A stretch of 64,000 bases of DNA from Nectonema munidae (Eukaryota; Nematomorpha; Nectonematoida; Nectonematidae), in contig JAUIRK010000168.1 in assembly GCA_030549495.1 (NCBI GenBank), positions 434,001-498,000 on the forward strand, written 5' to 3'. Below, in pieces: positions 1 to 10,930 of this stretch (position 1 is its first letter; each line of letters begins with the position of its first letter). The notes under the pieces are model-generated. The model was not told the origin of the DNA, did not search any database, and saw nothing but the letters and a program-made list of their open reading frames with translations. The translations under genes were made by a program, and so were the position numbers.

Positions 1-1124
1 AAAAATTGATTTCAAAAAATTGTCTCCATAACAACTGATGGTGCTCCATTTATGGTGGGAAAAAATAACGGATTTCTGAATTTGTTTTCCCAAAAAAATC
101 AGCATGAAATTATCCAGTTTCATTGTATCATTCATCAAGAAGTTTTATGAGCTAAAAATTGTTTTAAATCTTTGAAGAGTATAATTAAAGACGTCACTCA
201 AATTGTGAATTATATCATTGCACGTCCTTTGCATCACAGACAGTTTGAAAGCTTGCTTGCCGAAGTTGGGAGTCAATATGGTACACTTCTTATGTACAAT
301 AATGTGAGATGGTTGAGCAAAGGTCGAGTTATGCAAAGATTAGTTGTTCTTTTGAATGAAATCAAGCTTTTTTTGAAGAATAATCAAAAGAACTTTCCAC
401 AATTAAATGTCAATACTTGGTTAACCAAACTTATGTTTTCACAGATTTTTCAACGCATTTCAATGAGTTAAACATAAAACTTCAGGGTAAAGGTAAAACA
501 GCAGATAAAATGTTTTGCACCATCAAAGTTTTCAAAAAAAAAGGAAGTTTTTGAAAAAGACATTGAAATAGAAGAAATAAAATATATTCCTTATTTGAAA
601 AAACTAAAAATTGATAACAGTGAATATTTTTGCAAACATGATGTTTTGTTAGAATTATTTAGCATTCTTTCAACAGCAAAAAAGAGTTTGAGGAAACGTT
701 TCACAATTTAAAGATATTCAAAAAATATATGATTTCCTTATTTTTCCAGATAAAATACATTATTCAGAGCTCAATCTCACAAAGCTTCAATGGTTAAACT
801 TGGATAGTTTAGAAATGGAACTTTTGGCACTTCGAGCAGTATTTGGTGCGAAAAATTCCAAGATTTAGGTAAAACGTTTGGAAAATTAGAATATGAAAGT
901 TTTGTCAAAGAAAGTTATGAAAATTTGGAACTGGAAGCTTGGAAATCTTTGCCATTAGTTTTCAAAGCAATGAAAACACTAGGAAATCAATCATAACATT
1001 GTATAGTTCTTCATACTCTTGTGAACAGCTTTCTTCATCATTGAATTTTATCAAGTCAGACAGAAGAAACAGGCTTACAGATGAAATGAGCTATGCCTGC
1101 ATTGCGTTGAAACTAGTGATGTAA
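1..1124 (+). pseudogene. hAT transposase remnant, ZBED5-like, C-terminal half
   Basis: Remnant of a hAT-superfamily DNA transposase, the nuclear enzyme that cuts and pastes its own element. The visible protein opens with the catalytic-core motif TTDGAPFMVGKNNG, continues through an FHCIIHQE motif to a V.RWLSKGRV motif (about 172-471), and ends in the hAT dimerisation region with CEQLSSSLNFIKSDRRNRL (about 1010-1110). The same motifs occur in the fuller element at 36190-38471, so both belong to one ZBED5/SCAND3-like group. Reading frame is lost several times: there is a stop just after the FHCIIHQE motif and frame changes between 470 and 940. The N-terminal BED finger and left end lie outside the window. 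It is surely non-functional. Family assignment rests on remembered motifs, not on a search. Confidence 0.8.
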
Positions 1125-1479
1125 AAAAACCGAAAATAATAGAACCAGTTCTCAGAACCGAAATTACACTCAGAACCGGGTAAAACCTACGGGAATATAC
1201 AGAGTATATTCCATTAATTGGAAAGTTATCTGGAAACATGCGACAACAAATTTCACACTGCTGAATTTCTTTGTTATAAAAAATAAAATTCGTTTTAAAC
1301 CGATTTTCATTCTTTAATAAATTGTGCCTATAGCTCGGTATGAAAATATTATTCTTGTGGTAACACAGTTTAACAATTTTAGTTTTTTTGCTATTCAACT
1401 TGGCACGCGGAACAATCAATAACCAAAAAAACGAAAATTTTGGCACGCATCATCAGAAAGATTCGCCATCACGGGTTTA
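1125..1479. other. non-coding flank, no feature seen
   Basis: AT-rich sequence between the hAT remnant and the ~148-bp tandem array. A short GC-richer patch with repeated AGAACCG (1140-1180) may be the terminal part of the hAT element, but no matching inverted end is in the window. No coding pattern was recognised. Confidence 0.4.
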
Positions 1480-2617
1480 GTGTGTTTAGGTGAACTTGTA
1501 AGGCTTGAATAAAGTAAAACTTTTATAAAACTTGAAATTTGATTAACAATTTCAGAATTTTTCTCTGATTGTGAAAAATGAGTACAGAAATGAAGTCAGC
1601 ATGGCTGATTTAGTATAAAAATATGTATTTTATTTAAAATTTGAATAATATTCTTGGAGAAAATTTCAAAAGTAAAGCACAAAATTGATTGATACTTTTA
1701 GACACTTTTATACGCTAATTGCAAAAATTGGGTGAGGAAATGAAATTAGCATGATTGAATTAGTATAAAATATATATTTTATTTTAAATAAATTATATTC
1801 TTGGTTACAATTTTAGGGCCTAAACCACAAATTTGGTTGACACTTTCAAAAATTTTCATTACCTAATTGCGAAAATTGAGTACGGAAATGAAGTCAGCAT
1901 GGTTGATTTAAAATATATATTTTATTTAAAGTTTGATTAATATTCTTAGAGAAAAATTTGAGACATAAACCGCAAAATTAATTGATACTTTTAGACATTT
2001 TGACGCCCTAATTGCAAAAACAAATAACGGAAAGGAAATCAGCATGATTGATATAATATACTAATATATATTTTATTTAAAATTTGAATAATATTGTTGA
2101 TACAATTATCAGACGTAAACCGCAAATTTGACTGACACTTTCAGAAATTTTTATACCCTAATTACGAAAGTTAGTCGAGAAATGAAATCAGCATGGTCGA
2201 TTTGGTATAAAAATATAATTTTATTTAAAATTTGAATGAATGTTTTCTTAAGCAATTTTATCATTAATCAAAATTTTCATTGACATTTTCTATAAAGTTT
2301 CCATATTTATTGGAAAAAAATGTATGTATTAGTGCTAAGTGCTCCAATATATATAAGATTATATATTTTCAGAGTGTATCTAATGTAAACACTAAGTTAG
2401 TTATAGACATTATAATATAAAAATTTGGTTGAAAATGTACATTTGATTTTGATTGACAGTTTTGGACATGAAAGGGTCATTCAACTACCATGAAAATGGT
2501 TTCAAAAGATGCAGCTAGCGATTTTAGGAAAAGTCACAAAATTTGAAGAGATATGATTCAGCCAATTTTCTACAATTAATTTTTAGTGAAGGTTTTACGC
2601 CCCCAGCACTAATAGGG
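1480..2617 (+). mobile_element. right part of TTAA-flanked non-autonomous element (piggyBac-like MITE)
   Basis: The last bases (2606-2617) read CAGCACTAATAGGG and are followed by TTAA at 2618-2621. That is the same end and target motif as the complete element at 26472-28057. The preceding ~150 bp also match that element (a GGTCATTCAA motif, then CAGCTAGCGATTTTAGGAA, then GCCAATTTTCTACAATTAAT). CCCT-type ends next to TTAA are the hallmark of piggyBac transposons, so this is inferred to be a non-autonomous member. No left end was found upstream; it may lie outside the window or have been lost. The body is mostly the tandem array listed separately. Confidence 0.7.
1565..2265. repeat. tandem repeat, ~148-bp unit, five copies
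   Basis: The anchor TGAAGTCAGC (and variants) recurs at 1591, 1741, 1889, 2034 and 2183, giving spacings of 150, 148, 145 and 149. Each unit continues with an ATGG.TGATTTAGTATAAAA block, then a long AT tract, then a GACACTTT block. Copies differ by substitutions and small indels, so the array is not recent. A single unit of this type also occurs in the related element at about 27640-27720. Confidence 0.85.
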
Positions 2618-2621
2618 TTAA

Positions 2622-3628
2622 ATTCTAAAATCTACCCTAAATTCAAAATCAGGTAGGCTGAATTTTTGCCTATCCCAAAGTAAATTAGCTGTCCTAGTGT
2701 GATGTATAAAATCTGTTAATTACTCACTTTGTTTCAAAATAACCCTTTTTTGATCACACAACTAATTGTATGTTTTAAAAGTGAGCCATGATAAAAAAAG
2801 TTCATATTTTTATTTTACTAATATTTAAATTTGAATGAAATATCGCTCTTGTGGACTACTTTGCATTCTCTGTTTGATAAAGCTGGTGTATATATTTTGA
2901 ACAAGATATATGCATAAATGCTTTACTCTATTTAAAATAAAATTTAATCAAAGCTAATATTGAACATTAAATCAATCAAGCTTATTCTCACAAAATTCAA
3001 AATTTTAAGAATTTGGTCTAATTTTCTTGTCTGGTCGCAAAAAGTGGTGAAACCCCTATTTTACCAGTTGAGGCATGAAGGCATAGATTGCACTGGCTCT
3101 ATCGATAATATTTTTATCTTCATCTATCAAATTATAGAATACTAGTTTTCTCTGAATGCAACACTCACAATTAAAATAAAAAATGAGAAAAAAATTACAA
3201 ATATTTGAATAAACACATCAGTCAGACGAACAAAAGTGAATAAAGTTTTTTTGTCTATACACACAAAAAAACATCTCAGAACACATTTTTTATTGGTTTG
3301 ATTTTTTAATGTCTTTTTGGAAGTTTTTCTAAGCCAATAAATTAAAAATTATTATACTCAAGTCTTTAAAATTAAGAAAAATAATTAAGTCAAATTGAAT
3401 AAATAATTAAGTGAAATTTGAAAGGATAAGAAAATATAAACCAAAAAAAATTCTTAAAATCATAGTATATTCAACTTAATTTTAAAATTTATTTTGTAGA
3501 AATTTAATCTATGTTTAAGACAAAATGAACTTACTTTTATCAAAAATAATTTAGAAAAATTTTTTCTCCAAATAGTAATAACTTTTCTCAATAAAGTCAC
3601 ATTTCCTTTCTTATCACATCACATTGAG
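2622..3628. other. AT-rich non-coding stretch
   Basis: No convincing coding pattern, inverted ends or tandem structure was seen. The few open frames are short and low in complexity. Confidence 0.4.
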
Positions 3629-4290
3629 CATCATGGGCGGATTTAGAAATTAACATTAGGGTGGGGCGGATTTTACTAAACTAGAACTCAAATTTGAAGC
3701 ATATAAATTTAAGCTTTATCAAAATTTTTAAGCTATTTTATCTTATTTGGGGTAATAGTTTAATAAAAAGCAAAAATTGACGTTTTATCATAAAACTTAG
3801 AGTATTATGATAGTATATCAAAAAATTATAAGTTTATTATAAGAAAGTAACTAGATTAAGAACTAAGAGAGTGGAGCTTCATCCGTCTAGGACACTTTTT
3901 AGCATACATATAAATAATAGCATCAATATTCAATCGAATATCTATGAACAAAAAGAAGAATGAGAGCTTTAAAAGGATCCTTATTGATTGGACTGCGAAG
4001 TGAATTGATGTGGTAAAACTTGATGTGCTGTAATAAATTTACAAAAAAAATTGGATAATATAAAAGTAATAAGTGTTATACTTAACTACGATTGAAACAT
4101 AAAAAAATTTTTAGGGCTTCTCACTTTAAAGAAAGATTGAATCTAAAAAACGAGTTGCAGAAATCATCATAATATTTGAGTTCTACGAAAGAATTAGATC
4201 AAGAAAAATTGTCAACCAATTGGCAATGGAATTTTAGGGGGGGGGGGGGGGAGGGGGGCGGTTCCGCCCCTTTTAAATCCGCCAGTAATG
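3629..4290. mobile_element. MITE-like element with GGCGGATTTA ends
   Basis: The left end reads CATCATGGGCGGATTTAGAA. The right end, reverse-complemented, reads CATTACTGGCGGATTTAAAA, so about 16 of 20 bases agree. Length is 662 bp with no coding capacity. GGCGGAT-type ends are common among non-autonomous hAT elements, but no clean 8-bp target duplication could be found, so the superfamily is uncertain. A run of 15 G (4237-4251) and a second GGGGGGCGG block lie just inside the right end. Confidence 0.55.
4237..4251. repeat. homopolymer run of 15 G
   Basis: Fifteen consecutive G in strongly AT-rich DNA, close to the right end of the surrounding MITE-like element. Similar G or C runs occur at 26530, 40156, 47835, 52496 and 60255. 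Confidence 0.95.
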
Positions 4291-4885
4291 CATGTTTAGA
4301 AAAAATAAATCAGCAACATAATGTCATATTAATAAATATTAATTGGTCTAAATTATTGCTTTGAAAAGCAAGCAAGGAAACTAAATAAAATAGAAAAAGG
4401 TAAATTATAAAACATTACCATAAAGGAAAGTAAAATAGGTACAATATTTCGTAATACCTCAAGTCACAAGAAAATAATGTCAAACCTTGGTCATCTTTTT
4501 TATCTCTTCAGTACAAAAGAAACTTTAGAGTACACGCTATACTAATTTCTTATTATCAATACACCTTACTCTGAATCATGCAAAGCACATCAGATGAAAG
4601 TAAAGCACAAGCCTTGAAAAATATTTTAAATGTTCTCTCTCTCTATCTTTTCAGTCAATATACAAGATTGATATGTTTTGATTATCCTTGAAAAACATTA
4701 TCTCAAAAACAATTTGAACTATAAAACTATACCATTTCAACTTTAAATTGGTAATGAACGAATTTGATTTATCCCATCCAATTTGAATTTTTTTATTTAA
4801 AAGAAGAATTTTTATTAAATAACATACGAAAACATATTTAGTATAAATTTTAAAATTTGCATCTAAATTTCATATGTAATGTATA

Positions 4886-4957
4886 CAGTACCCGCGCTTC
4901 AAAAAATAAAACTGGAGGGGAACTTGCCCCAAAAATATAAAGGTAGCGCGGGCTCTG
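4886..4957. mobile_element. tiny 72-bp hAT-type MITE
   Basis: The left end CAGTACCCGCGCT and the reverse complement of the right end, CAGAGCCCGCGCT, agree at 11 of 13 bases. The element is flanked by a perfect 8-bp direct repeat, AATGTATA (4878-4885 and 4958-4965), as expected for hAT transposition. The CCCGCGCT arms stand out from AT-rich flanks. It has no coding capacity and must have been moved by an enzyme supplied elsewhere. Confidence 0.8.
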
Positions 4958-4965
4958 AATGTATA

Positions 4966-6994
4966 CACATTTAACATCATTAACAAATTATAATATTGAT
5001 ATTCTTAAATATAAGGATGAAATTTCCAAAGACTAGTAAACGTTTAGTTTGAAAAATCGGTAAAAAGTCTTAGAAGGATGAAATAAAAATATTCATACAA
5101 AGCTAAACTCATGAAAACCATTAAAAATTAAGAAATGAAAATAACAGAGAATAATGATAAATATAAAAAATAATAAAAAAATATATTAATATGCCTTTCA
5201 AAACCTCAAGAGGTTGGACACGGCCGATACCGTCATAACTCCCGAAACGCCACAATGATGAAGACGTGCGACAACCTCTCATATTTTTATTTATTATAAT
5301 TAATTACATATTATTACCAGCATACCAAGATTTCCTGTGTGTCTAATTTGATATTTTTTTTAAATAAATTTGCTTTGCATATGATTTGATATAATAACAA
5401 TGAGAAGGAACAGTGTAAAAATATTTGTTTTCTAACAATAATAATTCAATAACATATTACTAAAACATAGATTTGTATTTAATTTGATACTTTTTATAAT
5501 AAAGTTTGATTTGATATAATAACAATTGGGAGAGAACGGTGTAAAAATCATTGTGTTTTGAAAAAGGACTGACATAATCTATTTTTATTATACTCTAATG
5601 ATGTTAAGACATAGAGCTAATAAAAAACTAGCTGAAACATAAAACGCGTATAATAACAATTTAATAACTGATAACCTAAGTAACTAATCAATTAGCAAAC
5701 TAGCCTATGTTAATAAAACTAACGTTAAACTAAATTACACTGTATATATACGTTCTAATAAAAAAACTTGGGTATAAAGATATATTGAGCTCAAAATTGG
5801 AAATATTTTTGTTCTCTGTTGGTAATAATTAGATATAGGCTTCTTTTTTATGCCAAAATATTCCAGAAAGAAGTTAGAAACTTTTTTATTTATAATTAAC
5901 TGAAAAAATCGTGTAAAAAAAGCTTATTAATTAAATTTAATTAAAATCAAATTTTAAGTATACTAAAATTTTCTAATAAGTTTTTAAAAGTCTTGCCTTC
6001 CTTTAAATTTTTTAGATCTAAAATGTTGCTAAACTGTATAAAAAGTTGTCTGCTTTTTTTCCTTAATTAATGTCAAAAAACTAGTAAGTAATAAAATAAA
6101 CATTTTTTTAAATCTAAATGGAATAAATTCTTGAACTGAGTCCAATTATAATAAAAAACCTAAAATGGAAGTAAAATAACATTGAAATTGTTTGGAAATA
6201 ATTTAAATGAAAATACTAAATTGGGAGATACTAAATCTAGAGAGAAACTAAATTTATATGGAACATGATAAGACAAAAAACATGATACACTGAATAACCT
6301 AGCAAAATAAATAACATCTTTCTATCACTACTAAAATGAAACCACATGACTATTACTCTATCTAACTCTTTTATGATCTAGTTTGTTTTACTATTTATTA
6401 TTATGTACATATGAAGAAAAGCTTATAAAAAACTATTAACAATCTGAATAATTTACTAATTAATTTATAATTTGCAAACTATATAATTAATTAACTAACG
6501 AATTAAGTAAATTACCTTTTCCTCAGAAGCCAAAAAATCTATCATTTTGATAAAACTATGTTGGAAAATAAGAAGTCTCCTTTATTTTTTATCATAACCT
6601 CACTATAAATAAATAATATTGTTTTTTATTTATTATTGAGAAATACTAAAATCTATGGAAGAATGATAATTAAAAAATAGTATTATGCGAAATATAATGA
6701 ATGAGAGGATCAGAAATTAAAATATCTTAATGAAAATTTATCTTTTGAATTAAAATTGGTTTAAACAAGGTTATAATTATTTTCAATGTTGAAATTATTA
6801 GTGAAATAATATCTAGATATTTTTCGGAAATACTAAAATCTATAGAGTATTGAAGATTTTATATAACTTAAGAAATAGAAAGCATGGTAAGATAGTTAAC
6901 AGAAGGAAAGAAATTTATTAAAAAAATAATCATTACAATTAACAAACTCTAATTTCATTATGTTTACATGATTATTAAATAAATATATATATAT
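4966..6994. other. AT-rich non-coding stretch with one GC island
   Basis: No gene was recognised. A GC-richer patch at about 5205-5280 stands out; its edges pair weakly (GAGGTTG near 5211 with CAACCTC near 5272). No match to tRNA, 5S or snRNA patterns was seen. Confidence 0.4.
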
Positions 6995-7048
6995 CTCATA
7001 ACCTGTACGGTTGAACGCGGGTAGACAACTTGCGTGTTATCTCCAACC

Positions 7049-7205
7049 CGTATATTACGATGATTCTTCTCCAACCTGTATTCTACGATGATTCATCTCC
7101 AAACTATATACTACAATGATTCATCTCCAACCGGTATACTACGATGATTCATCTCCAACCTGTTTACTAGGATGATTCATCTTCAACCTGTATACTACAA
7201 TGGTT
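7049..7205. repeat. 28-bp minisatellite, about 5-6 units
   Basis: Units share CTCCAACCTGTATACTACGA followed by TGATTCAT. About five to six units can be counted, with a few substitutions each; two further partial units lie at about 7325-7385, and complementary units lie in the right arm at 7768-7850. Two units of the same repeat appear inside the hAT element at about 36588-36646. Confidence 0.8.
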
Positions 7206-7497
7206 TCTATTCCATGTACAATTAACTAAGGAGACAATGTTCAACTTTTTGTTCACATTCTGCTAAATGTAAGATTTGATATACCTCATTCGGGGAGACG
7301 ATTCTACATAAGTTATTACCTATATACATTATACCTGTATACTACGATGGTTCATCTCCAACCTGTATACCGCGATAATTCATATCAAAGAATCGAAAAA
7401 TATTCTTTAAAAAATCAAAAAATATCAAACTTTCTGTTCATATTTTGCTACCTCATACGATGTTACAAAAGTTATTACCTATACCTTGCAATTTGCA

Positions 7498-7767
7498 CGA
7501 TTTTAAATATTTTATTTGTCGAATAATCAAAGAATCGAAAAATGTTCAAATCAAAAAATATTTATTCTTTTTAAATATATCGTTGGCTCCCCTTACTTTT
7601 AGTTTCGTATGTGCATAATTTGATAAAAATTAATTATTAAAGACTAAGTTTATCTTTCAATTTTAAAAGTAAGGGGAGCCAACGATATATTTAAAAAGAA
7701 TAAATATTTTTTGATTTGAACATTTTTCGATTCTTTGATTATTCGACAAATATAATATTTAAAATCG
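7498..7767. repeat. inverted repeat, 104-bp arms, 62-nt spacer
   Basis: The left arm 7498-7601 and right arm 7664-7767 are complementary with apparently one mismatch. Arms contain TATCGTTGGCTCCCCTTACT next to the spacer. Such fidelity, compared with decayed surrounding repeats, points to recent formation or ongoing gene conversion. Confidence 0.85.
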
Positions 7768-8893
7768 TAATAAGTTTGGAGATGAAACATCGTAGAATAC
7801 AGGTTGGAGAAGAATCATCGTAATATACGGGTTGGAGATAACACGCAAGTTGTCTACCCGCGTTCAACCGTACAGGTTATGAGAATATATCATTACATAT
7901 TAGAGAAGAGTTTTCTAAACTCTTTATACTGAAAAAATATTTCTTCAAATATATTACTGTTTTGTTTAAAATACCTATACTTTGCAATTTGCACGATTTT
8001 AAATATTATATTTGTCAAATAATCAAAATAAAATTCTGTGATCAAAGAATCGAAAAATATTCTTTAAAAAATCAAAAAATATCAAACTTTCTGTTCATAT
8101 TTTGCTACCTCATAGCTTGAATACTTATTGAGAAAAATTGATTAAAACACATATTTTGATCTATTTATCTTCTCTTTAGAAATTTATATGCAGTAAACAA
8201 TAATAAAAATAATATTTATCCAAAACATATTTTTTTCGAATCAAAGTGTAAATCAAACCCGCACTTAAATTTTGGATGATTAAATCAAAAGAAGTAAAAA
8301 ACTAATGTTAATTTATAAAAAACCAAAAACTAAAATGATTTTATAAAAATCTAAAAATAAATAGTGGACTACGATTATCCAACAAAACTTGTACATTCGA
8401 TCTACATTTTTCACTTCAAAAATAATTTTAAATTTATTAGAAAAACATTATACTGACCAATAAAAAAACGAAGGTTAATTTATAAAAAAAATGGAAAAAC
8501 TAATACTATTTTATAAAAATCTACAAATAAATTTAGATTCTGAGAGTAGAGTCGCTTTATAATTGTGCTGGAAATTGTCACATAATATAGGTAAAAATTT
8601 GTTCTAATGAAAGGAGCTTTGGTTTAAAATGCATCCCTTATCTGCTAATTAATGGTATGAAGCCCATGGAAAATAAAAACAGTAAAAGGTATTTCTTAAG
8701 TACTTGTGATATAAGTAATGTATTCTGAAAGCCCATAAAAAATGCTTTAATTTGGTATATCGCATGATGCATTTTGTTGAGAAATGTGAAAGTTATAAGC
8801 GTTTTAATATTTGACTAAGATTTAAGCTAGGAACACTACAAATAAACTAAGCGTACACTAGCCCGATAAAATAAACCACACACGCGTGCTAAA

Positions 8894-9362
8894 GCGTATG
8901 CGAGATAAGAATTCACTGCGCTCACAAACGCGTAATGCAACATGTGTTAATCTTTCTTCGCATAATTATGCTCTAAAATCAATCAATAATGTGATTTATT
9001 CCTCGCACACTGTCAGTATAAATATAACGAATGCCCTTCGTTAAAAATTAGAAAGGTTGTATCTAAACTAAATAAAAGTAGACTACGATTATCCAACAAA
9101 ATTCGTACATTCTCGACATTAATAAACAACACACGCGTGTTAAAGATGTGGTGAAGCGTATGTGAGATAAGAATTCACTGCGCTCACAAACGCGTAATGC
9201 AACATGTGTTCATCTTTCTTCGCATAATTATGCTCTAAAATCAATCAATAATGTGATTTATTCCTCGCACACTGTCGGTATAAATATAACGAATGCCCTT
9301 CGTTAAAAATTAGAAAGGTTGTATCTAAACTAAATAAAAGTAAACTACGATTATCAAACAAA
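8894..9362. repeat. tandem duplication, 262-bp period
   Basis: A ~200-bp block beginning GCGTATGCGAGATAAGAATT at 8894 recurs at 9156, differing at only a few bases. The block is richer in CpG than the flanks, with GCGCTCACAAACGCGTAATG and a CTTCGCATAATTATGC palindromic stretch. The second copy is followed, and the first preceded at a distance, by related CTACGATTATC sequence. Confidence 0.85.
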
Positions 9363-10060
9363 ACTCGTACATTTAATCGACATTTTTCACTTGAAAAATA
9401 ATTTAAAATTTATTAGAAAAATATTATACTGACCTATACTACCGACCCATAAAAAGTAAAAAATAAATATTAATTTTCGACAGTTTTATTTAACTATGAC
9501 ATTTTAAAATGTTAAAAACCATATTCTACCTTTGTGAATATTAAATTTTGAAGAAATAATATATAAACTCATCACGTTAATTATTGGTATTTTTTGAAAC
9601 TAGATAAAAGTTAACTGACCTCACATAAAAGCGGATTTTGGAAAAATAAAAATATATTTATTTGTAAAACCTAGCCTATTTTACCCACAAAGAGTATAGC
9701 TTCAAATCTTGTACATTCGATCAACATTTTTCACTTTAAAAATAATTTTAAATTTATTAGAAAAACATTATACTGACCTGAACTACTGACCCATAAAAAG
9801 TAAAAAATATATATTAATTTTCGACAGTTTTCTTCAACTATGAAATTTTAAAATGTAAAAAATCATATTTTACCTTTGTGAATATAAAATATTGAAAAAA
9901 TATTATATAATTTAAGAACGTTAATTATTATTGGTATTTTTTGAAACTAGATAAAACTTGACTGACCTCACATAAAAGCAGATTTTGGAAAAATGAAAAT
10001 ATATTTATTTGTATAACCTAGCCTATGTTAACCACAAAGAGTATACCTTTCCAATAATAT
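9360..10060. repeat. two tandem ~340-bp repeats
   Basis: Two copies in a row (about 9360-9705 and 9712-10050) share CATTTTTCACTT, a TTATACTGACC block, a TTTTCGACAGTTTT block, TTTTTTGAAACTAGATAAAA, CTGACCTCACATAAAAGC and TAACCTAGCC/CACAAAGAGTAT. A third, more diverged copy lies at 13075-13410. Nothing suggests coding. Confidence 0.8.
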
Positions 10061-10330
10061 CATTTTCATTCAATTTTTTTTTAAAATCTTCACATTATGC
10101 TTAAATAAAAAGGTGGTCCGTAATTTTTTCAAAAATTTAGACAAAATTTTTCGAAGTAAAGTCCATTTATTAAAATTTGTTAAAACTTTTGCAAAAATAA
10201 ATTATTCTAGAGTATGTAGCAAACGATAAGCTTTCTAATGATATATATATATCAGGAAAAAGAAATATTGAAAAACAGTTGAATTCTTTCTTCAAATCAA
10301 ACAAGTAAAAATTTTCAAAAAGTAGTATTG

Positions 10331-10331
<1 letters not shown>

Positions 10332-10375
<44 letters not shown>
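10332..10375. repeat. TTA trinucleotide microsatellite
   Basis: About fourteen uninterrupted ATT/TTA units followed by a short TA-rich tail. Confidence 0.95.
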
Positions 10376-10380
<5 letters not shown>

Positions 10381-10630
10381 TACATATTTCAACCAATCAT
10401 ATAGTTTTTATGAAATAAAACTGCAATTTCAAAGTTAAATTTTTTGAACTTTTAGGTAGAATTTTTGAAATGTGGCTTTCAATATGTATGTAAAATATTT
10501 TTTGAAAATTTTTATTTTAAGTATATTTTTTAAGCATTTTACGATTTACACATTTAAATATATAATAAGGCTGGCAAGTTTTGCGAGTTGTCTCCACGGA
10601 GGTCTTGCCAGACCTCTGATATATATATCC

Positions 10631-10930
10631 AATAACCTGTACGGTTGAACGCGGGTAGACAACTTGAGTGCCATCTCCAGCCTGTATTCCATGTACAACG
10701 ATATTCAACTTTCTGTTCATATTTTGCTAGATGTATACCTTATTCGGGAGACGATATTAGAAAAGAATTTGAAGTCATTTCACACACACCACTTAAAGTA
10801 CTAAGGAAATAAGGTAGATTAACATTTTATACCCTCAAAAAATCTTACTATGGAATAGAAACCATCTTAGTATAAAGATTGGAGATAACAATTAAGTTGT
10901 ATACCCGCGTTCAAACGTACATGTTATGAG
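10631..10930. mobile_element. fold-back type element (copy 2, 300 bp)
   Basis: It begins AATAACCTGTACGGTTGAAC with GCGGGTAGACAACTTGAG and ends with the matching but more mutated complement (CCCGCGTTCAAACGTACATG). It lacks the 28-bp minisatellite expansion and the central palindrome of copy 1, so it is a shorter derivative or the ancestral form. It is preceded by a short palindrome AGGTCTTGCCAGACCT (10599-10614). Confidence 0.65.

Larger units (their letters stand above)
6995..7884. mobile_element. fold-back type element with 28-bp minisatellite (copy 1)
   Basis: An 890-bp element with long inverted ends: TCATAACCTGTACGGTTGAA at the left and its complement at the right, continuing through GCGGGTAGACAACTTG for roughly 100 bp. 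Just inside the left end lies a 28-bp tandem repeat. The centre is a second, nearly perfect inverted repeat with 104-bp arms. It sits in a run of TA dinucleotides, so the target duplication cannot be resolved. No coding capacity. Related copies lie at 10631-10930 and about 13740-13965. The superfamily is not known; this architecture recalls fold-back elements. Confidence 0.7.

Noticed and set aside
10517-10720. Open frame of 67 codons on the minus strand as a gene
   Set aside because: It runs through the end of the fold-back element and its protein is a translation of the inverted terminal sequence, so it is not a real coding region.
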